A stretch of DNA of 18,000 bases. Source: Auxenochlorella pyrenoidosa (Eukaryota > Chlorophyta > Trebouxiophyceae > Chlorellales > Chlorellaceae). The notes beneath the pieces are model-generated. The model saw only the letters and a program-made list of their open reading frames with translations, did no database searches and was not told where the DNA came from. The stretch covers positions 255,478 to 273,477 of the forward strand of contig KQ481967.1 of assembly GCA_001430745.1 (NCBI GenBank). Direction: 5' to 3'. Below, piece by piece: positions 1 through 9,230 of this stretch. The position numbers were made by a program, and so were the translations under genes. Every line of letters begins with the position of its first letter. The first letter of the stretch is position 1.

Positions 1-43
1 CCGCCGCGCGCGNGCCCCCGCCCCCCCCCCCCCCTCGCTGCAG

Positions 44-1944
44 ACCCAGGATGCGCTGCTGCTGGACATCCGCCCCGAGGCGCAGCGCGTGGCCGCGGGC
101 GTGGTGGAGCTGCGGCGGGGCGCTCTGGGCAAGGGCGCCGCGGTGCCGCCCGTGCGGGTGAGCACGCCCGCCTGCGACTGATGCTGAGGCGCCACGGCCA
201 TGTCATTTTCAGGCCAGCTGCCCGGCCAGTGCTCATGCTGGAAGCGTGGGTGCTGCCTGCCCTGGCGGCTGGCTGCTGCCCTCGAGCTGCTGCCTGCTGC
301 TGGTGCCGGGTCAAGTCTGTGCTCCTGCCCATGAAGAAAGGTGCCCAGATTGCGCGCCAGTGTGACGGCCCCAGCTGCAATCCCGGGGTCACTCCGGGCC
401 GCTTGCACTGGCTGCACTGCCGCCTGGTTGCAGCCACGCACACCTACACCCCCCCCCCCCAACCACCCCGCACGCGCAGCTGCTGCCCAGCGTGGCCAAG
501 CGCGTGCGCGATCCCTCGGGCGTGGCGCTGGAAATCCAGGCCCTCGAGGCGGCCGCCCTTGCCAAGATTGGGGCCGGCACCAAGGTCATTGTCATGGATG
601 AGAAGGTGAGCTTGGCCTGGGCCGGGCTCAGGGCTTAACGACAGCTCTGCGGGCACGTTTGCAGTGTGCGTCGGGGTGTTTGCCACATCGGCGCAGGCGT
701 CCTGGCCGCGCCACCCAGGCTCGGAGCTGAAGGGGGGCCATGGAGGCATGGGCAGCCGGCAGCCCGCTTGCCCGCACGGCTGCCCTGTCGTCAGGCCAGC
801 GACGTCGCGGCCCCTGCCCCTGAGGCCGGCTCCCACGCATGCCACGCCCCGCAGGGGGAGTCTGCCAAGGCGCTGGCGCGCGCGCTGGCGCGCGCGGGCG
901 TGCGTCGGCCGTACGTCCTGGCCGGAGGCTTCCGTGCCTGGGCCGCCGCCGGGCTGGCGGTGCGGCAGGGTGCGGCCGAGTACGACGCCTCGGCGCTGGA
1001 CGCGCTCAGCAACACCGCCGAGACGGGTGGGCAGGGCGGGCGCTGCCAGCGGGCGGTGCCAGCGGGCGCTGCCGGCCTTTCCCCCACTGCGCTGCCTGAT
1101 GGCGCGGCGCCGGCAGCTGGGAGAGCGCTGGTGTGCCTTTCCCAGTGCTGGGGGCCAGATGGCTCCTGTCAATGCTCTGGGGGCCAGGCCCTTTCCCCGC
1201 TGCAGCCTGCCCAGTTTTTGAGGCACAGGCCGGGGCAGGGCCTGCTGGCATGAGCAGTTGCACCACGCTGCTGACCAAGCCCTTTTCGGCCCTCACGTCT
1301 CCTCCGCCCCCCCCCTCCCCGCAGTGGTGGAGGCCGCCGCGTCGCAGCTGTCGCCGCTGCGCGAGCCCCGCTCCGCCGTGCTGGCGGCCGCCGCCCTGGG
1401 CGGCCTCGGCTTCCTGGCCTTCAACTTCCACACCACCCTGCAGTTCATCGGGGTGGTGAGCACTGGGGGCGGGGCTGCCAGTAGAGCTTGTCGACCAGGA
1501 AGAAGATGCTCTTAATCTCTCCGCATTTTTTCTTGAGAAGCACGACCACTCAATCAGAAATCAAACTGAAGTCCGGTGCCTTGCTGGGCCAGCGCCGGGG
1601 CCGAGGCGCATGCTGACGTGTTGCAGCCCAGCCCTGCACTGCTTGCCATTGGCGGCGATCTGGCCATGCTGCCGACGCGCCTCGCTGCCTCCCCATGGCA
1701 CTCACCCATCCCCCGCCCCGCGGCCCCCCACCCCCCCCCGCAGCTGGGCCTGGAGCTGACCCTGGTCAGCCGCGCCCTCACCTACGACTCCTTCCAGGAC
1801 GCCCTGGACGACCTGTCCTCCCTGTACAGCGGCGCCGCCAGCCTGGCCACGCTGCCGCTCAAGGCGGCGGACGCGCTGCAGGGGCGCGCCTCGGGCGCGG
1901 GGCAGCAGCAGCAGCAGCAGCCGGCGGGCAAGAGCGAGGCATGA
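44..1944 (+). CDS. Rhodanese-like domain protein, probably chloroplast membrane, 5' truncated
   Basis: Five exons are visible: 44-157, 480-605, 855-1026, 1325-1455 and 1744-1944 (TGA at 1942-1944). All four junctions are GT-AG and in phase, giving 247 residues; the start lies upstream of the window. Seen: a rhodanese fold signature beginning DALLLDIRPEAQR, then TKVIVMDEKGESAKALA, then RRPYVLAGGFRAWAAAGL. After it comes a hydrophobic stretch (SAVLAAAALGGLGFLAF), then TTLQFIGVLGLELTL, and a C-terminal tail with six Gln and a charged end. The active-site loop that normally begins with the catalytic Cys has Asp-Glu-Lys instead, so sulfurtransferase activity is unlikely. As I remember them, plant plastid rhodanese-like proteins related to TROL and its paralogues share the inactive rhodanese followed by a TLQFIGV membrane segment. 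A thylakoid or envelope anchoring role is therefore inferred. The transit peptide would be in the missing part. Confidence 0.82.
1903..1920 (+). repeat. CAG codon run encoding six Gln
   Basis: Six CAG codons in a row near the 3' end of the rhodanese-like gene encode a short polyglutamine stretch in its tail. This is a likely length-variable microsatellite. Confidence 0.8.
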
Positions 1945-2533
1945 GGGGGCGTAGCATGCATGCGGGCCGGCTGGAAGGTGCGGAAGGTGCGGCCCAGGTC
2001 GCACGGCCAGGCGATCCGCGTGCCCCCAGCGCATGCCTGTTTGATTCGGTGAACCGTCTTTGCATGTCCATGCCCCCCCCCCCCCCCCCCAACAAAAACA
2101 CACCCACACCCGCCCCACCTCCTTTGCACCCCACGGCCCCACGCATGTCCCTGCAAATGTTGCTGATCTCACAACCGTGTGCCATTTCATCTGTGCTGTA
2201 GCTTCTGTTCGATCTCTTTTTGTGCGCCCGATGTCTGCATGCAAGGCCCCGCCTGCTGACTGCATTCAGCCGTTGCCATGCTGCCTGATAGTTTGTGGGC
2301 ACAGGGGCATTCATGTTGGCTGCTGTTGTGCCCAAGCCTGTGGCTTCTTTGCGAGATTCTCAGGTCCAAAACTTTGATTGATGAGCAATGAAATCAAATC
2401 ATTCATTCAATGAAATGGCAGGGGGACAAGTGTGTCGAGCAGGACGCAGGCATGCCAGGGCAGCTCAGTGCCGGCCAGGCAGGGGCATGGTGCCGGGCAG
2501 GGCAGGGCAGGCCGTGCTGCCTTTCGGCCCTGC
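1945..2533. other. Convergent intergenic region (two 3' UTRs)
   Basis: The stops of the rhodanese-like gene (+) and the Aha1-like gene (-) face each other across 589 bp. The region holds an 18-base C run at 2073-2090 and a less GC-rich stretch at about 2150-2410. No TGTAA motif was found on either strand, so poly(A) sites cannot be placed. No coding frame here has recognisable protein character. Confidence 0.6.
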
Positions 2534-3955
2534 CTACCGCTGCCGGATGCGCTCCAGCAGCTGCTCCATCGCCCCCTCGAGCTTGGGCAGCATGCTGCTC
2601 ACGGCCGCCCTGGCCGCCTGCCGCTGCGCCTCGGTGGGCGCGGGCCCACCAGCGCCCTCGGTGGGCGCTGGGCTGTCGGCCTGCACCTCCAGCTCCATCT
2701 CGTCCAGCTCATCCGCCGCCGCATGGGGCACCCTGCGCGGGGGCGCCAGGGGCCAGCATCGGCGGGCTGTTGGAGGGTGTGGCGACACTTGCTGGGCAGA
2801 GAGCGCTTGCGGCCCACCAGGACCCGCAGCAGGGCCACGGCAGCGGCAACGCCGGCGAACCTTCTTGCGCCTTAAGCTGGGCCCTGCCGGCGAGCGCCTT
2901 TGGCTGGGCTTCCTTCTTCTTCCCCTCTCAGAGCCACTTTCTCTGCAAGGAAACTTCCCCCTTTTCAATCCCAACAACCAATACAGATCGCCCCCCCCAC
3001 CCCCCCCACCCCCCCCGGCCTCACTTCGCGGTGCCGGTGACCACCGCGCCCGCCAGCTCTGCCCGCCACTTGAACTCCACCGCCAGCTCAAAGCCGGCGC
3101 GCTTCTTGCCCCGCACAAACCACTGGTGCGCCTCGCCGCTGCGTGACGGGGGCAGCATGAAGGTGGGAGGCGCGGCAGCGGTGCTTGAGTGCGCGATGTG
3201 GTGGCAGCGCACCTCTGCTTGCGGAGCAGCATGCCCACGACACCAGGTGCTCGCCAGCCCTTGCAGCAGCACGCGCGACAGAGGGCGTCGCCTCACCGTC
3301 GCCCTTGCTGCCACACTCCCCCATCTGCACGACAGTCACAAGCAGGCTCTTGCCCCTGCAGCCCAATTTGGCAGGGCCCCCCTTCCTGGGCTACCCACCT
3401 GCAGGATGTGACCTCCACAACCGCCACCTGCGCGCCCTGGTGGCTGTGGGCCACCGCCGCCAGCAGCTCCCCCAGCTGCTCCTGCACCCAGCCCAGCTTC
3501 ACGGGCCGCTCCTCCCACGTGCCCGCCGCGTTCCACGCACTCGCGCCGCTCGCTGTGTGCTGCAGCTGCGCCGCAGCTGCCGCCTCCTCCTCGCTCAGCT
3601 TCTGCAGCAAGGGGTTTCGCAGGATTGGTGGGTGCTGGTGAGCTGGACCTGGAATGGGGAATCAAACGGCTCCTGGAGCACGCAGGCTCGGCAGAGAGAG
3701 TGCGCCTTGCGCGCCGGACAGCAGGCCACCAGCATGCCTGCACTCACCTTGGGCTCAGGCGGCGGAGCCTCCGCGGCAGCGTTGGCAGCCCAGTAGCTGT
3801 ACGACAGGTCGGCCTGCAGGGGCCAGCTGTTGAAGGATGTTGCATGCGCCTCCTCCCTGGGCCTTCCGGCAGCGGCAGCGGCGGCGGGAACAGCCCAGCA
3901 GCAGCGAGCTCCGCACCTTGCTGGTCGCCTGTTCGTGCAGCTTGGATCCCTCCAT
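2534..3955 (-). CDS. Aha1 N-terminal-type domain protein (putative Hsp90 ATPase activator)
   Basis: Five exons on the minus strand: 3955-3917, 3813-3748, 3601-3399, 3138-3025 and 2732-2534 (TAG at 2536-2534). All junctions are GT-AG and in phase, giving a complete 206-aa protein starting MEGSKLHEQATSK. Seen: SYSYWAANAA at about 17-26; WNAAGTWEER at 58-67; a helix with VQEQLGELL; AVVEVTSCSGEA; then VRGKKRAGFELAVEFKW at about 111-127. The acidic C-terminal segment has DELDEMELEV and ends in a helix, EGAMEQLLERIRQR. In the Aha1 family, a W-N-x-x-x-W-E-E start followed by alternating strands and the (G)KK-R-x-G-F/Y-E strand marks the N-terminal domain that binds the Hsp90 middle domain. The C-terminal Aha1 domain of full-length Aha1 is missing. 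Short plant proteins of this layout are known, and the length fits them. Hsp90 co-chaperone activity is inferred. Confidence 0.85.
2991..3016 (-). repeat. G-rich tract just after a 5' splice site
   Basis: C runs interrupted by single A bases on the + strand read as G runs in the transcript of the Aha1-like gene. The tract begins about eight bases inside intron 4, whose donor GT is at 3024-3023. Four or more closely spaced G runs could form a quadruplex. Confidence 0.6.
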
Positions 3956-5115
3956 TGCTGCGGCTGGTGAAGACAAGCGCCAACCGCACAGAGCTTGCAG
4001 TCGGGGGAGGAGGGGGGTGGGCGCGGGAGACAAAGAGAGCAGGCGGCTGCAAAAACAACACGGCGGGGATGAGATGGGCCTTTTGGTGCTATCGCGCAGC
4101 AGCTTCTCGAGCTTTGAGCTGCGGCCGCTGGCGGCTGGCGGGAGCGCTGCCCGCAGCATGACCAGCTGAGAGAGGCTGTCCGCCCCGCCTCTGCCGCAAA
4201 CAGCAGCTTTCCAATGCTTGGATTGGCAGCAGCAGATGAGCATCCAATTGGACGTGGCGGGTACCTTTCTGTGCCCTTGGCAGCTGATATCGACTCAGGC
4301 CGAGCAGCGTGCATGATTTTCCGGCACCACGCAGCCCCATTGCTGCTTTTAGTTCCAGACCCTCTGGCGGGATAGGTTCATCATGAATTGCAGCGGCGGG
4401 TATCACCGGCAGGTGACGTGGAGGTGCATGCAGGTGGTCTGCTCACGCAGAATGGTCACGCACTGAGCTGGCCGCACCCGAAGCAACTTGAGGGCGAGCA
4501 GGGGGCAGAACAGAAACAGGCACTAGCTTCGTGACCAGTTTTCAAAAGACCAAGCATGATTTGACACGAAGGGAGAGGCACCACTAGCTTTGGGCAGGCA
4601 GCCGCCGACGATTAACTCCAGGCGGGGTTTGTATGAGGGCCACTGAGCAGGAACGGCGGCACAGCCTGCGTCACTTGGCTGCTTTGCAACGCTCTGCGGC
4701 GCTTGTGCATCCATGCGATCGTAAGTTTGCCCGATTTTAGGCTGGTTTTGCGGCGGGGCGGTGCGGCTGGACGCCCCAGTCTTGGACTGTCTGGTACAAC
4801 ATTCTCAGCGGGCCGGCCCGATCCCCCATAACTTTTCGGTTTAATTGAATCGACTCTCGCTCCTGTGGTACGATCTTTGGGCAGCTTCTGTGGGGGGCGC
4901 AGCACGGCAAGTCATGCGGCCGCTGCGTGCCCGCCCAACTGCGTAGTCCTGCTCCAGCACCCTGACCGTCCCGTTTACGACCCCCAATTCACACTGGGCA
5001 GCTGCAAAGGCATCCCGGTCGCCAGAACCAGCCCAGAAGCACCCTCAGCTTCTTTTCGTGGAGAGGGATGGCGTGCCCCAGGGCGTCCAAGTAGAGCGCT
5101 TTAGGACTTGGCTCC
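3956..5115. promoter_or_regulatory. Divergent intergenic region, probable two-way promoter
   Basis: About 1.16 kb lies between the ATG of the Aha1-like gene (-) and the ATG of the subtilase (+), so both promoters and 5' UTRs must be here. GC content falls around 4520-4900 compared with the flanks. A 12-bp perfect palindrome, CGGGCCGGCCCG, lies at 4809-4820. Short open frames on both strands lack codon character or known motifs. No TATA box was placed with confidence. Confidence 0.5.
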
Positions 5116-8100
5116 ATGCCGCACTCCCGGTGCCGCGCCGGGCGGCGAACTCCAAGCGGCCTGACCGCCCTTCTGGCCCGTGCTCTGGTGGCCTGTCTCC
5201 TGGTGAGCTGGGCCGCTGCAGGGCGACTTGTAGCGCGCTTTCATGCGCCTTTCTACCCCTGCAAGCTGGCTGGAGCATGGGGGGAGCCGCCGCCGAGGGG
5301 CCTAGTTGCCGCGCCGCCTTCCCTTGCAGCTCCGAGCCGCCCAGGCGCAGTCCGACAGCCCCGTCATCCCCGGAGAAGTGTTTGTGGTTTTTCGCCCCCG
5401 TTCGGGTGTTGGCATAGCCAGCGTCTCAGCGCTCAATCCAGCCACGGCCACGCCAGTGGCCGGGGGATCCAGTTACGCAGCAGTGGTACCGTTGAAGGAT
5501 GGCGAGACTGTGGCGTCTGGCGTCGCACGGCTCAGCAGTGTGGCTGGTGCGCCTGCTGTGCCTTTTCTCCTTGTTGAGGCCTCTGCCAACCATGTGCAGT
5601 GTGGGGGGCCAGCTTGGTCCGCCGGCGCTGCCGCTTCGGCATGGCAGCTGCAAACAGAGCGGTCCTTGCCCGCACCGCTGTGGCATTCCGCCTGCGCTTC
5701 TGTGCTTGCCTTGCTGCCGCACCAACGCATCCTGCCCGTTCCCCTCGTCGTTTGCCCCCCATACAGGCGTGAGCACCGCGGTGCCCCAGGTCTGGGTGAA
5801 GGCTGTGGGCATTGCCAGCACCTCGCTGGACACGGGAAGCACCGAGATCGACACCGGGGGCGACCCGACGGCGCCTCTGTTCTACTGGCCCTACACGGAG
5901 CCCCAAATGGGCGACCATGGCTGGGCCTTTGAGCGCACCAGCGCGGGCTATGCCTGGGGGGGGGGCTTCACCGGAGGCACCGACCCAGCCGTCCGCATCT
6001 GCCTTATAGGTGCGAAGCGGCGCTGGGGCTGGCTTGCATCGCTGCCGCGCGGGGTGCAGGGTCTTGCTTGTCTCCCCTCCTGTTGTTGCTGCCGGTATGC
6101 TGCCGTGTGCCCAGCTGGTTTTCCATGCATGCCTCCCGTCCCGCAGACTCTGGGGTTGACATCAAGCATCCGGAGCTTGTCGGCACGGTTAAGGCTGGCC
6201 AGTCCTTCATCAACGGCGAGGGGAGGTCTGGCCTGGACGCCATCACGGATGAAAATGGGCACGGCACGGCCATGGCGGGCGTGATTGCGTCGTTGCGCAA
6301 CGGGAAGGGCATCGCTGGCATGATGTATGGAGGGGTGAGCGGCATCGCACGGTGGGAGGCGCAATCCCTGAGGGGGAGCATTGACACGACTGCCAGCGTG
6401 GTGTGCCCTTCCTGGTGAACAGGCGCAGGAGCAGCAGAAGCCGTTTGTTCAGACTTTGGCAAGACTGAGGCATCTCACCCCCCCCGCCCTACAGGTCAAC
6501 CTGTATGCCTGCAAGTTCATGGGTGCCGATGGCAGGGGCAAGACGGGCGATGCATACCTCTGCCTGGACTGGTGCAAGAAGCAGGGCGCCAGGGTGTCAG
6601 GTGCGCCGCCAGCCCGCGCTGATGGCGCCCGGGCGCGAGCCATGCCTGCCAGCGCTGCCAGCTTGTGTGCCCAATCTCGGTGATTTGCACCTGTTCGAGG
6701 CCCCTGAGCCGTTGCGCACACCTGGCCCACCCACTGCTGCAGTGAATGCCTGGGGCGCCAACATCGGCGCCGCCAAGTACGACCTCAGCCTGCCCCTGCT
6801 GGACCCCAACCGCGCCTTTGCCCTCATCGCCAGCCTGCTGAACACCGGCGACGACAACCACCTGTTCATCGCGGCCGCCGGCAACGACCAGCAGCGCCTG
6901 GTGCCGCCCGGCCTGCTCGACACGCTGCTGGGCACCAACCCTTACAACTTCCTGCCGGCGCAGCTTAATGTGGACAACATCCTGGTGGTGGGAGCCTCAG
7001 GTGTGTGTGTGGGGGCGGGGGGGTGGGGGGGGGGGGTACGCTGTGGTCGAGGAGTGCGAGGGCGTAACGCCCATGGGTGCTGCACCGCTGCCCCTGCCTT
7101 TGCGGCCCTGCCGGCTGCTGCCCGCCTGCCCAGCTTAACTCTCACTGCCAGCTGCCTCTGCCTGGCTCCCGGCTGCACTCTGCAGACCAGAATGACGGGA
7201 TGTGGGACTCGTCAGACGAGCCCCCCGTGGACGCTAGTAGCGCGGACGTTGGGTCCAACTATGGCTCCTCCTATGTGCGGCTGGCGGCCCCGGGCTGCCA
7301 AGTGCTGTCTGTCAAGATGCGCACTCCAGCCGAGGTTGCGGCGGGCAAACGTGAGGCACCAGGCACATGTTGGTCGCGAGTTTGTGTGCCTGCATGCCGC
7401 GGCGACCAATGTGAACCACCCAGCCTGAACAGCTGAGCGCGCGCCTTGCAGTCGCGGCTTGCTGCAGCTTGGATGGGGCTCAGCTCTCTCTTTACGCAGC
7501 TGGCATTCCCGCAAAATCGGCTCCCCAAGCTTCAGCTCTTGCCTCGCAAATCTGCGCCTGCAACGCGGAACGCCGACCCGCTCCCCGGACCACCCACCCC
7601 TCCCGCCTGCAGCCCCCCAGTACCAGGAGGTCAGCGGCACCTCGATTGCGGCAGCGCTGGTGGGCGGCGCGGCGGGCCTCATCTGGGCCGGCGACGCCCT
7701 GGCCGCCACCACCCAGATGAGCTCGCTGCGCGACGCGCTGCTCGAGGGCGCTGACCGTGTGCCCGCGCTGCAGCAGAGCATCGGCAATGGGCAGACGCTG
7801 GTGGAGCAGGGGCGGCGGCTGGACGTGTACAACTCCCTGGCCTGGTACTTTGGCCTGGAGCAGCTGCCGGAGGAGCTGCAGGGCAAGCGGCCCTCCGACT
7901 TTGGTGGCCTGCGCTCGCCCAGCCCACTGCCATCACCCAGGCCGCCACCGCCCACCAAGCGCCCGCCGCCTTCGCCGCCACCGCCGCGCCCGCGGCCCTC
8001 GCCTAAGCCGAGGCCACCGGTGCGCTCAACTCGCTGGCAGCAAGTGTTGCAGTTGTGATGGAAAACGTCCGAGCTTGTGCCAACAGCCTCCCCTGACATT

Positions 8101-8572
8101 GCAGCATCGGCTGAAGAACAAGAGTTCAGCATGAACCCACCCACCCTGATGCTGATGCTCCGCTCCCTCTCTACCTCTCTCCCTTTGCTGCAGCCGCCAA
8201 CCAAGCGGCCGCCGCCCCGCAAGTCGCCGCCGCCTTCCTCCTGTGAGTTGCCCCACCGGGCCTTGGGCTGTGGCATGGCATGTGCGCCTGGCATGCCACT
8301 GCATTGCAAGCCCAGCATGGTCGTCCCTCCCCCCCTTCCTGCACGAGTAACCAACTGCTCACATCGTGCATGCACATCGCTCCCCCCTCCTGCCATCCGC
8401 TGCAGGTGGCTTTGCACAGTTTTTTGACGGCAAGAAGTGCCAGGCCTGCTCCAAGTACAAGTCAAACTGCCAGGAGTGCGACGCCCTGAGGTGCACCAAG
8501 ACCTGCAGCGGCAGCGGGCCCTGCAAGCCCCGCATCCCGCCGCCGGTGGCGCGCCCCAAGCGCACGCTATGA
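5116..8572 (+). CDS. Secreted subtilisin-like serine protease (peptidase S8) with Pro-rich linker and Cys-rich C-terminus
   Basis: Ten exons: 5116-5202, 5330-5546, 5767-6009, 6147-6334, 6495-6600, 6743-7000, 7186-7350, 7613-8019, 8194-8242 and 8406-8572. All junctions are GT-AG and in phase, giving a complete 628-aa protein. Residues 1-36 form a signal peptide: a basic start, hydrophobic core LTALLARALVACLLL, probable cleavage after AQA. An inhibitor-I9-like propeptide, starting PGEVFVVFRP, runs to about 180. The catalytic triad is Asp183 (DSGVD), His221 (NGHGTAMAG) and Ser432 (SGTSIAAAL); the oxyanion Asn is Asn328 (AAAGND). NYGSSYVRLAAPG at about 390-402 is also typical of S8. Residues 515-573 are a proline/basic linker (PPTKRPPP twice). 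Residues 574-628 carry eight Cys. Wall or matrix proteolysis, as in algal hatching enzymes, is an inference. The Asp183 codon is split by an intron. Confidence 0.92.
7011..7036 (+). repeat. G-rich tract next to a 5' splice site
   Basis: The donor of subtilase intron 6 is the first GT of a (GT)5 run at 7001-7010. It is followed directly by G runs separated by single C or T bases, ending in 12 G. The tract is on the transcribed sense strand and could form a quadruplex beside the splice site. Confidence 0.65.
7921..8242 (+). repeat. Proline-rich repeat region of the subtilase
   Basis: The end of exon 8 and the whole of the 49-nt exon 9 encode Pro-rich sequence with KRPPP, SPPPP and PRPSP units. 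PPTKRPPP occurs in both exons on either side of intron 8, suggesting an internal duplication. In green algae such SPPPP-type stretches are commonly hydroxyproline-rich, glycosylated wall linkers; modification here is inferred. Confidence 0.7.
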
Positions 8573-9230
8573 CTGCCCTTGCCTCCGGCCCTCCCTTGTA
8601 CCTGAGCCAGCCCCTTGCCCGGCTCCGCCGCCCTTGCCAGCCCTGCTGGGCGATGCCGCCCAGCCTGTAGATCCTCCCCCAGTTGCACCCATCCTCCCTC
8701 AGCCCCCGCTGCCTGCCTACGCTGCAGCCTCGCAGCATGCTTGTGCTCTCAACATCCCAACTCGCTTTTCTACGTCGCTGAACGCACGACCCCCCCACAC
8801 GTTTTTCCCGGCACTGACCCCTTCAAAGCACCCATCACGTAGCTCCTACGCTCCACTCCTCCTCCCTCTCCTCCTGCTGCTCCTTCTTCGCTCCCTCGCT
8901 TTTCCACTCCCTCTCCCTCAATGAATTCATTTACTGCCCTAATCTACCCCTCCTCTTTCAGTTGTGCACACGTTGCCCGCGCCCTTGGCAGCAACCCACG
9001 CACCCTACAGCCAGCCGTGATTGATATAGGTCAATCCGAGGCGTCCAGACGCCAAATTCACGCCCATGTAACAGCTCTTTTTCTTGGAGGTGCTGGAGAA
9101 CTAACCGGCCCGCTTCGACAGGCATCCTGAGAACGCCGCTGCATGCCGCGCCATGCGTGCCGCCAACGGTGTTGCATCTGACTGATATCGAACGGCGCCC
9201 CGCGCTGTTTGTCAGGCCTTTTCTGCTGTT
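8573..9230 (+). other. Intergenic: subtilase 3' UTR and kinesin promoter/5' UTR
   Basis: A 658-bp spacer between two same-strand genes. It contains a long pyrimidine-rich tract at about 8845-8920 and a second, CCTCTTTCAG, ending at 8961. The latter looks like a 3' splice site, so an upstream untranslated exon of the kinesin gene is possible but unproven. A TGTAA at 9067-9071 could be the subtilase poly(A) signal, giving a 3' UTR of about 500 nt. No coding frame here is convincing. Confidence 0.5.
9067..9071 (+). promoter_or_regulatory. TGTAA, possible poly(A) signal of the subtilase gene
   Basis: TGTAA is the main chlorophyte polyadenylation motif. This is the only copy noticed on the + strand between the subtilase stop and the kinesin start. 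It lies about 160 bp before the kinesin ATG, which would leave a short kinesin promoter, so the call is weak. Confidence 0.35.

Noticed and set aside
444..1226. A 260-codon open frame on the minus strand
   Set aside because: It runs through exons and introns of the rhodanese-like gene, is low in complexity and has no domain.
4612..4905. A 97-codon open frame on the minus strand in the divergent intergenic region
   Set aside because: It has no motif or hydrophobic pattern, and frames of this length are expected by chance at this GC content.
7212..8798. A 528-codon open frame on the minus strand
   Set aside because: It lies opposite subtilase exons 7-10 and their introns; it is Gly/Arg/Cys-rich without any recognised motif and is a GC-driven shadow of the Pro-rich coding strand.
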